DNA from: Stramonita haemastoma
Lineage: Eukaryota; Mollusca; Gastropoda; Neogastropoda; Muricidae
Length of the DNA stretch: 64,000 bases
Direction: 5' to 3'
NCBI GenBank assembly: GCA_030674155.1
Contig: CM060337.1
Location: forward strand, 45,766,766-45,830,765
The translations under genes were made by a program, and so were the position numbers. Below, piece after piece: positions 20,839 through 34,514 of the stretch (the stretch's first letter is position 1; every line of letters starts with the position of its first letter). The notes beneath the pieces are model-generated. The model did no database searches. It saw only the letters and a list, made by a program, of their open reading frames with translations, and had not been told where the DNA came from.

Positions 20839-20895
20839 CTCTTTGTGCAAACCGGAAGTTTTAACCGGAATACGCATTGGTTGGTGTCAACAAAT
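20839..20895 (-). promoter_or_regulatory. Probable setdb1 promoter and non-coding leader exon
   Basis: On the minus strand this stretch has a CCAAT box (CCAACCAATGCG), then two ETS-type sites (TATTCCGG, ACTTCCGGTTT), and then a strong splice donor, AAAGAG|GTAAGCGTGAG, ending an exon at 20839. ETS motifs near the start site are typical of TATA-less housekeeping promoters. It lies upstream of the first coding exon, whose acceptor at 16430 requires an upstream exon. The assignment to setdb1 is inferred from order and strand. Confidence 0.55.
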
Positions 20896-21127
20896 TCAAA
20901 TACGACAAAATTAGGTTAGGCTAGTCCTAGCTTAAGGACATGTGTACTAGGCTATACCACAAACGGGAGATGTGCATTAGTTTGTTTGTTTGTTTTCCAT
21001 CTGAAGTCTACCAGATTCTAATGATGAACAAAAAGAAAATATGCTACAAATCAGTTGTAATAGCCTTGATAGGCACTTGGCCAAAAAAAAGAAGACTTTT
21101 CTAGCCAGTGTGATTATCATATATATC

Positions 21128-21335
21128 TATTTATTCCCTTGTCATCCGTTCCCATTGGCACACACTCTTCCAAATGGGGGAACATATCTTTAACCTGTGT
21201 GCAAGATGTTCTGCAAGCACTCGTGCATGTGGTTTCAGTTTATAGTCTCTTCCAAGGACTTTGAGGGGTGGTGAGTGGAATGGGCACTGATACAAAGTCC
21301 AGGGAAAAATCCCCATTGAACTGGCATCTCATGTG
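21128..21335 (-). mobile_element. SINE family A, diverged fragment, reverse
   Basis: CATCCGTTCCCATTGGCACAC and TATAGTCTCTTCCAAGGAC are recognisable; many differences elsewhere. Tail-only family A scraps also occur at 1-45, 3930-4030, 21775-21835, 22270-22375 and 33868-33985. Confidence 0.55.
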
Positions 21336-21723
21336 TGTGTGTGCAGATAAAGTTTTTCCTCTTTATTGGGTGGGATGTGTTCTCCTGTGTTAGCCTAGTT
21401 GAAATCTGTACCAGGTCTGCACCCTGGCCTCAGCCAAAACACTCAGATTTCAGAGCATTTTTTATTTTTATTTTTTTGATACATTTATTTTTTGTTTTTA
21501 TTTTCATATTTTAAATTTTATTTTAAAATGTGTTTTTTTTTCCCAGAGCAACTTTGTACAGGGTGCATGCTGGATACTTCTTATTTCCATAAAGACACTG
21601 ACCTCAATTTTAAGAGAGAGAGAGAGAGAGAGAGAGATATATATATATATATATAATACACACACGTGTGTGTGTGTGGTGTGTGTGTTGTGTGTGTGTG
21701 TGTGTGTGCGCGCGCTGGTGGGC

Positions 21724-21764
<41 letters not shown>

Positions 21765-22439
21765 TGTGTGTGTATAAAAAATGCACACGAGTGCTCTATT
21801 CCATTATCCTTGAAATAAAAGAAAATTTTTTTTTAAATGCACACTTTTTTTCATGAAAATCCTGGTAAATGGCCACAGTCAAAAGCTTGGTCAGTTTGTG
21901 ATGTAAGCTGAGTGCCAAGGCCTACATTCTACTTTTGAAATATTTTCTTTAGATTCTTCTTTTTTTTAATTATTTTTTTATTATTTTTTTTATATGATTT
22001 ATCTATTTTTTTGTTTCTTGAGATTCATTATCTTCAGTCACTGCAGTCTCTCAGCATTACAATCTGCACTCTCCTTTTAGAGGAGTCGAGAACAAAAATT
22101 CTCTGAGGTCAGAGTATGGTTGCCTCCATAATGAGGAGCTTGAAGACAGCTATACAGGCAAACTTTTCATCCAGTGTGTGTGTACGTCATGGTCTCCCAG
22201 TGATTTCCATGTGAGATGGGTGCAACAGAGTGCATAATTATTCTGGGTGACCTCCATCCAGGATACAAAAGCTAAAATTTTCAAAACTGCATACACACGG
22301 GGACTGGTTGTAAAAAAAGCACATGAGTGCTTATTCTATTATCCTTGAATTAAAAGAATTCTTAAAAAAAGAAAGAAAAAAAAGAACATGCAACAATAAA
22401 AAATCTAGTAATGTTTGGCTTGTCATTCTAATTCACTTT

Positions 22440-22745
22440 TAATTATTTATTATTTTGTTTTGAGGACAATGGAATAAGCACTCATGTGTTTTTCACATAC
22501 AGTCCCAGTGTGTTTGCAGTTTTGTCAATTTTGTCATCGGTTCCTACCAACACACAATGGCCTACTCTACCAAAAGCGGAATGGGTTTTAACATGTACAT
22601 AAGATGTTCTGAATGTGTTCACACACGGGACCTCGGTTTATAGTCTCATCCAAAGGACTTTTGGGGGGAGTGGAGTGGGCACTGGTGCTAACTCCAGAGG
22701 AAAAATCCTCTTGAATGAGATTTGAACCCAAGTCAGCAGATCACT
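22440..22745 (-). mobile_element. SINE family A, reverse
   Basis: Contains the body (CCTACTCTACCAAAAGCGGA, AGTCTCATCCAAAGGAC) and the B-box complement GATTTGAACCCAAGTC. The head is truncated near 22745. Confidence 0.72.
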
Positions 22746-23134
22746 TATCTAAGACGAGTGACCCACAGAAGCTGATAAATGATTTTGATGAGAGAAAACT
22801 GGTGAATGAAGGAGGACAGGAAAATCAACAGCCCTGTGACAGGAGAGTGTTTGTCTCAGACCTTAATGATGAGGTACTTGAAAACACAGAGTCACACATG
22901 CAACCTTTTTCATTGAATGTGCACTTGTATTGTCATAAGGATTCCCAGGTGTATTGGGGTGACCAACATTCTTTCTTATTTTTCTTTTTTTTGTTGCCAT
23001 TCCTTGGCAGATGCTCTGAGGCTCACCAATGGTGAGATTTTGTGTATGTGATCGTTTTCGCCCACCATTAAGGTAGCCGGATTCCATCTTCAGGGCTGTA
23101 TGCTGGGTATCTTCGTGTTCTGTAATTCTACCAA

Positions 23135-23352
23135 TGCTGACTTCAATAATGGGATCTTTAACATGCATATTTTCTGCATGCGTATATACATGAAGGGAAA
23201 TTATGGCACTGGCATGTCTACACTTGAAATTGAACTGGGAGATTGTAAACATCTCTACCCTTAATTCACCAGACGCTACCAAGAATCAAACCACGACTTC
23301 CTGGACCCACGGGATTGAAGTTGAACGGTCTTGACCACAAGGCTACAGCTTC
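23135..23352 (-). mobile_element. SINE family D, reverse, diverged
   Basis: Ends in the head complement TGACCACAAGGCTACAGC; contains GGGATCTTTAACATGCATA, the complement of the body motif of the 56549 copy. Confidence 0.55.
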
Positions 23353-23359
23353 CATCACT

Positions 23360-24715
23360 TCATCTTTCAACGCTGGCCATAATCATTAACAGTGAGAATC
23401 ATTTAAAAAACAACAACAAAAAACCCAACTACCCATCCTCAGACACACAAACACACCAACAGTGAGAGTCATAAAAACAACACAACAAAAAAACAACTAC
23501 CCATCTACAGACACACAAACACACAAACAATAAGAATCATTTGAAAAAAAAACCTCCCCACTTACACACACTTATACATGCATGAGTGCATCATGCATGC
23601 ACACACATGACACATACATACACTCAGTATGTCGGAGCATGTACACAACAGAGACAAAGTCATCTTCATATGATTTATTTTACTTAAAAATATATCTTTT
23701 CAAACACATCACATCAAAAGCATAACATACCCATAGATGTTGATAAGCACAAATTAAAAACAAAACGAAACAAAAAAACCGATAGCAAAAATAATAACAC
23801 AAGCAATATATGTACCCATATTCATCAAGCAAACATTCAAGCCGTAGCAAAAAATAACAAAAAGCCATGTTACAAGTCAACCACTATTGTGTTCTTCACC
23901 TAAGATGGAAATTATGCACAAACATCATGGTATAAAAACGGTTTATTATCATACTGACATGGCAGCTCAGGATACAGTAGTAGTTTGTTTTTTTTCCCTC
24001 TAAGGCAACCCTAGTGTAGAGAACGATCAGGAAAATATAGAACCAGCGCTTGGGTCACAGCCCACTGGATTTCATACAGCACAACACCATGTTCACCACA
24101 TGGACAGTACAGGCAGGAGGATTTCACACACAAGTCTTTTCATCTGAAGCACAGTGCTGGCAGCTTCACGCTTCCTACACACACAGCCTCAGGTGGTGCA
24201 CCAACAGTAGGATGCATGGGGCAGCATTTTTTTTTCAACATAAATATCTGATGAAGAAACCAGTTTCACCAAGGTTTTCAAAAACTGAACACTGATACAA
24301 TTTTTAGCATGAAAATTATAGACGAAAGATCCCCACCTCCCCCTCCAACACACACAAAATTATAAGAATAATAGTTGTTAAATGCTGAGCTCTAGGTACA
24401 AGCTTTTTGGGCCCAAATATGGTATCTTTCCTGCGTGCCCTGATGAAAAATGCTCATTTCTGGAGGGTTTAAAAGTGCATCTCCTGTCTAATGTGATTTA
24501 GACATTTCTTTCAGTAGATTCTTTTGAGTTCACAGCTAACCCTATCTCTCTCCATTCCTGGCTTGATTTTCAATGCTTCTCTGTTGATGCCCCCCTCCCC
24601 CATCAGAACTATGCAGTTCTTCACAGGAGAGATTTTTGTCCACAAGACCATTTTCTTACCATTATGGTTGCCACATTCTGAGTTCAGAGATGTCTACATA
24701 TAAAGATGTGCATAT
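23360..24715. other. AT-rich intergenic sequence
   Basis: No conserved exon seen. Two short AAACAACAACAAAAAA-type repeats with CTACCCATC near 23400-23560. Confidence 0.5.
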
Positions 24716-25136
24716 GTGACGCTCCACCACATAATGAGACGGAGTGCACATGAGGTCATTTTTTAGTTATTGACATGTTATTAATGTGCAATAAAGTGGC
24801 TATCAAATACAAAAAACAGATTGAAAATCGGACAATTCTGTGCAACATTATTACAAATTGAAATGATAGACTGCAGGATGTGACAAAATGAGAAACGGCA
24901 AGTTTATTTTAGTAACAGGTTGTCAGAATGAGTGCTTTGGTATTTTCAAAACACATTTAAAAGCAAAAGGAATAAAAATGTTACCTTGATATTTCATTAT
25001 AAGATAAATAAACAGATCTAGTTTAATAATCAATCAAAATCACAAAATAGACAACTTGACCCCCACCTGCCTTTAAAGGCTCCTAGCGCAAAATTGGGTA
25101 ATGTGCTAAGCGACTCATTTCGTGGTGGAGCGTCAC
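24716..25136 (+). mobile_element. DNA-transposon MITE with ~20-bp inverted ends, copy 1
   Basis: Left end GTGACGCTCCACCACATAAT; right end is its imperfect inverse, TTTCGTGGTGGAGCGTCAC. Flanked by ATAT on both sides. No ORF. Two diverged relatives lie at 46106-46507 and 6070-6485. Confidence 0.75.
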
Positions 25137-25139
25137 ATA

Positions 25140-26113
25140 TATATGTTTGTATAATATCATCTATACAAAGCAGCAATGCAATAGCATATATCTATCTTTG
25201 AAAGATGGGAGGGGATTTAACATTCTCACAATTATCCAATCTCAGTTAAATGTCTAGTCTGAAGGCCTGCAAGGCATCAATCATCTACACTGAAGAGAAC
25301 AAGTCTCTGGGTGTCAGCTGACAGTGAATATTCAACCTGTGACTTTTGGATCAGGCATTAAGCGTCCTACTAAATAAACCAGCAGGACCCTCTCAACATT
25401 CAAATCGAGGCTGTTTGCCACGGACTTCATTGTTTCTCTCTGGAACCAGAGATAGGAATTCCAAAGCCTTTTCTGAGCAATGCTGACACCAGGTGAAACT
25501 CAACGGAGATGGAACCATGAAACTGGGAGAAGTGAGTTTCTCATAAGGTAGTAGTGGAGGAAAACACTTATATTGGGATCCAAAACTTGTACCCAAAGCT
25601 GTACATTTGACACACGCGTTAAAAATTGATTCTCATCCAAGCCACTGTTTCCACCCTTTTGACGGTAACATCTCTGATCATGTACCTCAGGCAGATCAAC
25701 AGAGAAGGTTTTGCCATGAAGTCACAAGTTAATGAAACTTAATTTTGGTGGAATTATCATTTTCTCATTAAGTAATATAATTCAGACTCTTTTCTGCAAA
25801 ATCATGTGTACAAAATGAGTAATACCTAAAAAAAAAAAAAGTACTTCAAAGAAGTGACACAAACAGTGTACAAAGCAACTAAACTGCAATTCACCTACAA
25901 AATGACTTTATTGAAATTTTGGATACACTATGATACATCTGTCCTTGATAAAAATGGCTTTCTCACGGTCATGGTGGATATACCATAGTGTCTTTCTGTT
26001 TGATATGCCTTAACATTTTATCCCCCCACCCCCCCCCCCCCCTAAAACCAACCAATCACTAAACAAACCAATGAAACAATCCACAATCAAAACCATGCCC
26101 TGTGAGGCAAGGA

Positions 26114-26154
<41 letters not shown>

Positions 26155-27800
26155 AGGTACATAATGCCCATTTCATTAATTCATGTGAAGATTATTCTTC
26201 TCCCAGATAACCATTTCAAAGTAGATGATAGGATGAAGATAATATGGCTTTGACATGCCATTCTCTTACTGATTTTATATCAAACCTTGTCTTTCTTCTG
26301 TTGATGTTTTTTTGTTTTTTTCCAGACCACTCGGACAAGGAAGGAAGACATGTAGCAATAGGATAGTATAAAAATAGGTATCTAGGTACAGCACTGTGGA
26401 TAAAGCATAAAAAATACAGTATTACGCAGGAGCCAGTCACATATGGGTTGAAAAAAAAAAAGGGTTGAGAGAGAGACAGACAGACTGACAAGAGAAATAA
26501 TTCCCTCATGCTCACAGCTTATCAACGAGGCACAAGCATTATTTTGATTATCATTCACGAAAAACAAAAAATAAAATTCCTCGTACTATGCATTTCAAAG
26601 TAATAACATCAACAACAACAACAACAACTAAAATGAGGAAGGAACGTGGTCTCTGTGACATATTATGTATATCATGGTAGAACCTCTCTGTAACAACGTC
26701 TAAAATGCAACATCATCAGGTCTCATTATGTGGGGAATCTTGCTCTCTTTAAATTAACACAGTCATCAGTTTGCCACCATGGTGTGAAGCCAAGCAGACA
26801 GAATTCAGGTACCTTGCAGACAGGGCATCAACTTCAACACAAAGGTGGTTCCCAAGCATTCAACGCTCATCAAATATTTGTTGGTACATATGATAGAAAT
26901 CACAGTTGTTCATATGATACGAATGATGTGTGATTCACCCTGATCACCCACATGTTGTTTGGTTGTTGTTGTTGTTTTGGAATGTGATTACATAACTAAT
27001 GTATGAACGATTGCTCCAATAACTTGCACCGAGATTTTCATGTGACAAACGTTGTGATGGAATAATTGAAACACTGTGCTCCTTAACTTTCACCCTAAAA
27101 AGCTGTGACACGCATCCAAATGTGCACTGAACATGATGGAATACCTGAAACACTGTGTTTCCTTAACTTTCATCCTAAAAGGCTGTGACACGCATCCAAA
27201 TGTGGGCTGAACACAACCCAGGAACTGTCTTGAAGTGGTGCTGAATGGTCATAATAGTGTGGAATTTCCATGCACAAAATATATTATCAAACATACAGCA
27301 CACAACAATACCACCAGGCACCTACTCCTTCCTCAAACTTTAGAAAAATAAAAGAACCAAACCAACCTGAACCAAGAAAGCTACAAGAAATTATACCCCC
27401 CCTCCCCCCCCCCCAAAAAAAAAAAAAAAGACTGACAGCCCTATTTAACATTTTAGGCATTAATGTAATCATGTAACACTTCTTTAAATATTGTTGTTGT
27501 TGGATTATTTCTAACTTGATATTTTTTTTTAAAAATCTAAGAGGATAATAGCTTTCATTGTGAAACGCTTATTTTGTAACATGAATAGGATTTTAAAAGA
27601 AATTTATGCTTCTTATTAAACGAAGTTTTGTTTTTCAAGTACAGTGTAATATAATACTTAATAGTTTTATTTTGGCACCAACCCTTTTTTTTTTAAATGA
27701 TAGTTGTTTTACACATAAAACTAAACATTATTTTAAATCTGAGAAAATAATTAGATTTCATTTTAAGAAGTTAAAAAAAAACTAAAACATTGTAATCTTC
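25140..27800. other. AT-rich intergenic sequence
   Basis: Holds (AAT)n at 26114-26152, a C run at 26029 and two ~90-bp repeats of ACACTGTG ... CTGTGACACGCATCCAAATG (27075-27215). No gene recognised. Confidence 0.5.
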
Positions 27801-27804
27801 TTTC

Positions 27805-27945
27805 TCACTGTAGAGCAGTGGGATGATACACCCAGGCCTCATGTGTGAACACACTCAGAACATCTTGCGCACACATTAAAAACCCGTTCTGCCTTTCAGA
27901 AGAGCAGGCCATTGTGAGCCCGTAGGAGCTAATGACAACCCTCCC
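27805..27945 (+). mobile_element. SINE family A body fragment
   Basis: Contains GAACATCTTGCGCACACATT and AGAGCAGGCCATTGTGAGCC; ends at an 18-base C run. Confidence 0.55.
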
Positions 27946-28034
27946 CCCCCCCCCCCCCCCAGCATGCACACAGGTGTTGTGTTTAAACACCATCCCTGAG
28001 GGAAAATTGGGGAGTTGGAGTACCCAGGGCGGCT

Positions 28035-28248
28035 CGGGGTTGTATATGGCAACGTTCTGGTGGCTTCTGCAACAGTACTGGAACCATTCGTATCAGCGAC
28101 TGCCTTTCCAATGGACCATTCCAGCAATATGGAGAGGAGGTGTCTGCTGCATGGGTAACAGCTTGCCCTCCATACTTACTTATCCAGGCTTTACACTTTA
28201 GAGCCTAGAGCACAACTTCTTAGTCTTCTGAGACTGGCGGATGCCAAC
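28035..28248 (+). repeat. Interspersed repeat G, copy 2
   Basis: Second copy of the 3380-3575 repeat, ending CTGAGACTGGCGGATGCC. Confidence 0.65.
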
Positions 28249-28249
28249 C

Positions 28250-31200
28250 AACCATGAAGGCCATGTCTGGACTGTCAGCTTATATCAATTTCAGCAACTC
28301 AAATATCGTTCATCTCAAATTCAAAATCAATATCATTAAGTCCCTTCAATTACCTAACACAGTCAATCTGAAACAAAACCAAAAACAAACAACAAAGTAC
28401 CTTGATTATTCCACACCAGGCCATACTGAGGACACCCACCAGCCATTCTGCTTAATTTCCCATACCCAGGTTACAGAAAAGCGTACAAAAGAATAATGAA
28501 CACTCCAATATACAAACCAACAACAACAACAAATTTTGAAATGCCACCTGGGCAAAAAACAAAACAAAGCAACAAAAAAAACCACCCCCAAAACAAAACC
28601 ACTGCAGAATGGACATCGTCTGCCCATTCCAGTGTTTACAATATCACAACCTGGTCACCAACATAACAACACAGGCAAAATGCCATATAATGATTGAAAA
28701 GAAAATATTCGTATAATCTGCTTGGAATATAAAAAAAAAAGGCATGAGAATGAATGGACTAGGAAGGCAGAAAAAGTGAGAGAGATGGTTGAAAGGTAAG
28801 GGGAAAAAAAAATAGACAGAGAGTGATAGAAAAGGGGAAATTTCTAGCACAAAATTTCGAGAAGGTATTTATGCTGAAAGAGCCTCTGGCATCTCCACAG
28901 AGGCAATCTGACGGTGAAACATATTTTTGTCATTGAAAAATAAACATCATACATCCTCTGTCTTTGTCCATATGATAAATATATACTTTGTGAGCCGGTC
29001 AGAGCAAAAAACAAACATATGACATCTTGGAGGGAAGTGTTGTATAGGAAATCATGGCTGACAGCCAGCCTTCCAAGGCTAAAACATGTGTGGGTTTGGG
29101 TTTTTTTGTGTGTTGATAATGACACTGAATAGTTCACTGATAAATTATTAAGATACTGGAATGGAAAAAAAAACATGGCATAAAAACAAATGCATCAGTT
29201 TATTCAAACTGCAACAACAACAACAAAAAAACCTTAAAGACAGTAACAAAACAACCCCATATAGTATGCCTGAATGCCAATATAAATAAGAGACCAACCC
29301 CCCCCCCCAAAAAGAAACCCCCCCCCCCCCCATCAAACGCACAAACAAAAACAGCAACATCCCCCCCAAAAAAAAAACCCCAACAAACTCACAAAAAAAA
29401 CCCAAAACAGCAACCAACCAACAAAAAATACAAGACCCCCCCCCCCCCTTACAAACTCCTGATGTAGTTTTTTTAACCGGCTATTATCATTGGCTGATCT
29501 ATATAGCGAAATATTTGAAAAACAGTCACAAGGCAAACTTCTTGTTTGTTCAGCATGCAATTTCAATCTCACAGTGGTTCCCCAGTGGGATGGATGAGTG
29601 AGTCAGAGCACACATTCTGGGCGACCCCCAAAGTGTTAAGCTGGGGAACACACAACAACTGGCTGATTAATTAAGAACTATCTGAAAACAACCTGGACTT
29701 GAGACAACAGCAGGCGAGAAAAGCCACACACTACTCTATAGAACAGCATAGGTCCATTATTTTAAACCCTATAGGCGTTTATTAAGCACAGCATTTTACT
29801 GTGTCATTAACACAGTCAGAGACGAAAAACAGACTGCCGCTTTCTGATCACTACAAGGTGAGCACAACAATGGCAGAAAATACTAAATTCATATTTATTC
29901 AGATGTTTTCTTTCTTTTCTTTTCCTTTTTTTCCCTTCTTTATTTTTCTTACGCCATGCAGACTAGCTATACATATAATACAAAGCTTGTAACCAATTCT
30001 CTCTAAACCTACACTCTCTCACACAGAGGTCTCTGATATTTCACGTTCACTGTTCTCTTCGAGGTCTGCATGATTGATGAAACACGGAATCAGAGTGGGG
30101 AACAAGGTTGTTTTTTGCTTATAACAAAAAAGGAGATAAGATGGACAATGTTTTGGTATAAAAGTTTTTGATGAATTTGAGTTTCAAACGAATATTTGGT
30201 CTGCTATTTGTTCTTTGATTGTTCACTCAATACAAGTGGCACACATGAATTCATCTGATACGTCGTTCCTTTGTTTCAGTATCTACTACACTATGCTCGA
30301 GAGAAAAAAACACAACATGTTAGCACTCACAAAGAATCCAAGAATAACAGCAACATATTATCACATAATATACAGTACATTTGATAACAATATGAATAAA
30401 GGCAAGCAGAGAGCAGTAGACTGTAACGAGACCTTCCAGTACACCTAGCTGGGTAAAAGAAAGAAAAAGAAAGAGAGGAGGCGAAATGAGCAAAAGAGAC
30501 ACACAATTTGTACACACACATGACAAACTGAATTTACAGTTCTATAGGAACTAAATGTCCTCACCACATATATGCTGCTTTAAAAACATAGCATGCAGGC
30601 ACGCATGCAGGCACGCATGCAGGCAGGCCACACACACACACACACACACACACTACACACACTCACTCCCACTCACTCACTCATAGGTAAAATTTCTCAA
30701 CCTTTCAAAATGTAAATGAGAACCTCCCCCCCCCACCCCTCCTCTAAAACTGCAGTGCATGATGAAGTAAGTAACTGTTTTCCTGTTCAACTCCCCTCCC
30801 ACTGCCTCCTTCAGCAAGATGCTGGACACTAAGGGGGAATTCAGACTGCTGGTCAGGTCTGCCTCTCTCCCCTCTGCCTCACCCTTCCTACTTAGAATCT
30901 GTCGTCAACATTGTCTTGTGCTACAGCAGATTTATTCCTCATCATTTCGTCAACTTGTGTCAGTTATATTTTTGCTGACTGAGAAATGTAAATCTCGAAA
31001 AGTTCTTCTGTCCTCCATCAAAAATTCATAAGTTGCAGAATTTTTTAAAATTTGTTTGATGCCTTAACCAGTGTAGATTGTGTTTTACAAATTATCCTTA
31101 AAAAAAATGTCCTGATCTTTAATATGTTTGTTTCTATTTACGTGAATTCTTGCTTTTCAGTTCCGTTGATTTGATAATACTTTGGATGTATTGCTAGGTT

Positions 31201-31801
31201 TTCTATTCCTTGAACTTGTGTTTCCTCATGCCCAAAAGGGTGAAAGGAATTAATCTAAATCTTGAATCTGTTTGCATATACAATCTCAGTCTGCCTTATC
31301 AATTTCAGCCAACATTTTTTTTTTGCATTGAGAGTTTATCAAGAATGCTGTCATTTACTCTTCTGTCTGATCATTGAACTTGGGAAGTTGCCTGTAGAAC
31401 CACATTTCGCTGGTTATTTGTCCTTTCCATTTTTGTAGTGTCCAGGCTTCTGATTCATACAGCAATACAGCCACATGAGTGTTTGACAATTCGATTTAAG
31501 TATTTAGGTACGCCTGTCTTTTCAAATGTTTGAAACTCAATCCTCTTTGCTTAGCCATACTGATTCTAGTCTTGTGGACAGAAACCATCATTCTTTTTTT
31601 ACAGAGCCTGAATATTTAAAATGTTGAACCTATTCCAGATATGTTCCACTGATTTTGATATTTAGGCATTAGCACATGTAATCATGTCATACAAAAGCAT
31701 CTATATCCCCCCCCAAAAAAAAAAAAAAAAAACTGCGTAAAAAAGGTTCCCAAATAAGCTTAACAGAAAAAGGTCAACCAACTAACCAATAAACTAAACA
31801 T

Positions 31802-31899
<98 letters not shown>

Positions 31900-33600
31900 C
31901 AGAGAGAGAGACAGAGAGAGAGAGAAATTCACACACCCAAAGCACCAAACCATGTAACAGGTGAACAACCTTATGTGAGATCCTGCAGACAATTTGTAGA
32001 CAAATCACAGATTTCAAGGACAGAAAAAGCAAGCAAACAAACCATCTGGAAAAAAAAGAAGAGAAAGAGATCGGAACATCTGGACTGTGAGAATACTTAT
32101 CATGGATCCCTATGATGAAGTGTGACAGCCATACAGTAATAAACTCACATGCATGCATACGTGTCTGCTCACGTACACAAATATAAATACACAGACAGAC
32201 AGACAGACAAGACAGACAGACACATACAGTCACAGAAAACACAAATTATAGTTTGGCCCAAATCGGGAATAGTGCTAAATAAATAAGAGGCAGAAACAGC
32301 GCTGATCAAGTCACCACAGACATCAGGGTAGTTACAAATCAAAGATGAATGTCCACAATAAAATAAAAATTAAAAATCCAAACTTTCAGAAATTCACAGC
32401 AGGTATGGAGAGTGAAAGCACAGGTTGAGGTCGAGTCAAATGTTGCGACTCGAACACACACATAAAACAAAAAAACATACCAACAAAAATAACAATCCAA
32501 ACTAGTTCCTCAAGCTTCAGAATCATATAATACACACAGGAGCTCTCTGGAATTGAAGCACAAACACAAAGAGGGTCAAGACAGTACACAACTCATCTTT
32601 GCCATTTTTTTACTTTATTTTAAAATAGTGGTGGCGACATCATCTTATTTTTAGCGATGCTCTGATAGCACTTGCACAAAGCTCGGCTAAGCATTGTAAA
32701 GGGTTTCACAAAATAAGCTTTTCTGTTTCATGCAGTGTGATCATACAGCACGCACCCGCTCCACTCTTCAAGGCAGATAGATCCCCACATATCACAACAA
32801 TCAACAATGTTTGCGCAAAAATATTCCCACCAACTTCCTCATCTCAGCCATCCAGAGGCAAATAGAATCCCCGTAACATGAAAACATAAGATTATTTACA
32901 ACACATTTTGACATACTCCAGTCTCTTTACTCTGAGCATGTACAACCCACAGGGGGATTCAAAGGTGAAGTATTCTTCTGATCTCTTCTAATCACCACAA
33001 AATAAAACAAGTATCTTCCATACAAAAAAATAAACAAAACAAAAAAAACATAGCTTCAGCTCTAATTTCTGTTTGTCTGACCTAAACCATAAGCAAATTA
33101 ATACGAAAAAGAAAATGAAAAAAGAGGGAAGGGTTGGGAAATAGACCAGAAAAACTTTCAAGACTACAACCTGATACACACTTTTAACACATATTTCCAA
33201 AACCCAAACTTAAAAAACTCATACATCTTTTCAAAACAAAAAAAAAGAAAGTTACACTATCCCCCTCACCCAAGTCTGTTTACAACAGCAGTTAATTTCA
33301 GCGGAAGGTAAAAGGTCACTGTTACATCACATCACTTCATATCATACATTGTGTCTGGAATGTCCTATGACCCCACATGACAATTTCTAAAAAACAGGAC
33401 CAGGAACTAGCACACATCTTCGCTTCGTTCTCATCCAGTTATTACATAAGGCAAAGGACAGAACACACAAATCAGAGGGGTAAAACAGTTTCATATCTTT
33501 AACAACCACCACAGAAATTTACTGAAACTTTACCATTTGGGGGGGGGGGGGGGGGTGGGAGGGTTAAAAACAACCACCAACAAACAAACGATGAATCTCT
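28250..33600. other. Intergenic, low-complexity interspersed sequence
   Basis: Contains C runs (29298-29448), a GCAGGCACGCAT repeat (30595-30625), GA at 31808 and unique AT-rich stretches. No open frame with protein-like composition. Confidence 0.5.
31808..31925. repeat. (GA)n microsatellite
   Basis: Three GA blocks with single-base interruptions. Confidence 0.92.
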
Positions 33601-34179
33601 CCAAATACAGAGGTGGCTGTGACAATTGTCTGTCTGCTAGGAGGCTGGGGGTTTGAGGTTTGATCCCATCCATGGCAGCTGGCAACTCTGTCTGTGAGTT
33701 TTGTCAGCCCTGGCTGGCTCTTTCCCATGGTACAGTGCATCACAGGCTATAAGCGGAAAGACGTGCTTGCAAAAATAATAGATTATGCAGCGGCGTTTCA
33801 TTTCTAACAGGACATACTGAGTAAGGAAGGATAATGTGTAAACCCCTGTCACAGTCGTTAAAAAACATTTTTACATCCAGTCCCCATGTGTATGCAGTTT
33901 TGTAAATCTTGTCATCTGTTCCCTTCGGCACACAATGGCCTAGTCTTACGAAAAGCGGAACAGGATTTAACGTGTCACTCTCAGTCATGAGAGTGTAAGA
34001 AAGCTCTCCAGATCAAGGCTTCCACTGAGCAGAATCTCCTCTGCCATAACGCTGTAATGTCAGCTAGTAGGGGATTTCTGCACCATGTCCTCTATGTGTT
34101 GATTAAACAACAACAAGAACCAGCGCTATGAATTCTCCTCAAGTCACAACTGCTGTGAAGAGTATCTTTTCACTTGAAG

Positions 34180-34512
34180 AGGACAGGATAGCCTGGTGGT
34201 CGGAGTAAGGCACTCGTGATCTGCTGACATGGGATTGAATCTCGTTCAAGAGGATTTTTTCCTCTGGAGTTAACATCAGTGCCGACTCCACTCCACCCAA
34301 AAGTCCTTAGGATGAGACTATAAACCAAGGTCCCATGTGCAAACACATGCACAACATCTTGCACACATGTTAAAACCCATTCTGTTTTTCAGAAGAGAAG
34401 GCCATTGTGTGCCGGTGGGAAGATGACAAAACTACATACACACGGGGGACAGGATGTAAAAAAAGCACACGAGTGCTTATTCCATTATCCTCGAAATAAA
34501 AGAATTTTGAAA
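34180..34512 (+). mobile_element. SINE family A, full length
   Basis: Head GGATAGCCTGGTGGTCGGAG, body and ATTATCCTCGAAATAAAAG tail all present. Confidence 0.78.
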
Positions 34513-34514
34513 AA

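Noticed and set aside
31760..32242. 160-codon minus-strand frame with Leu/Ser run
   Set aside because: Mostly the complement of the GA microsatellite; no recognised domain.
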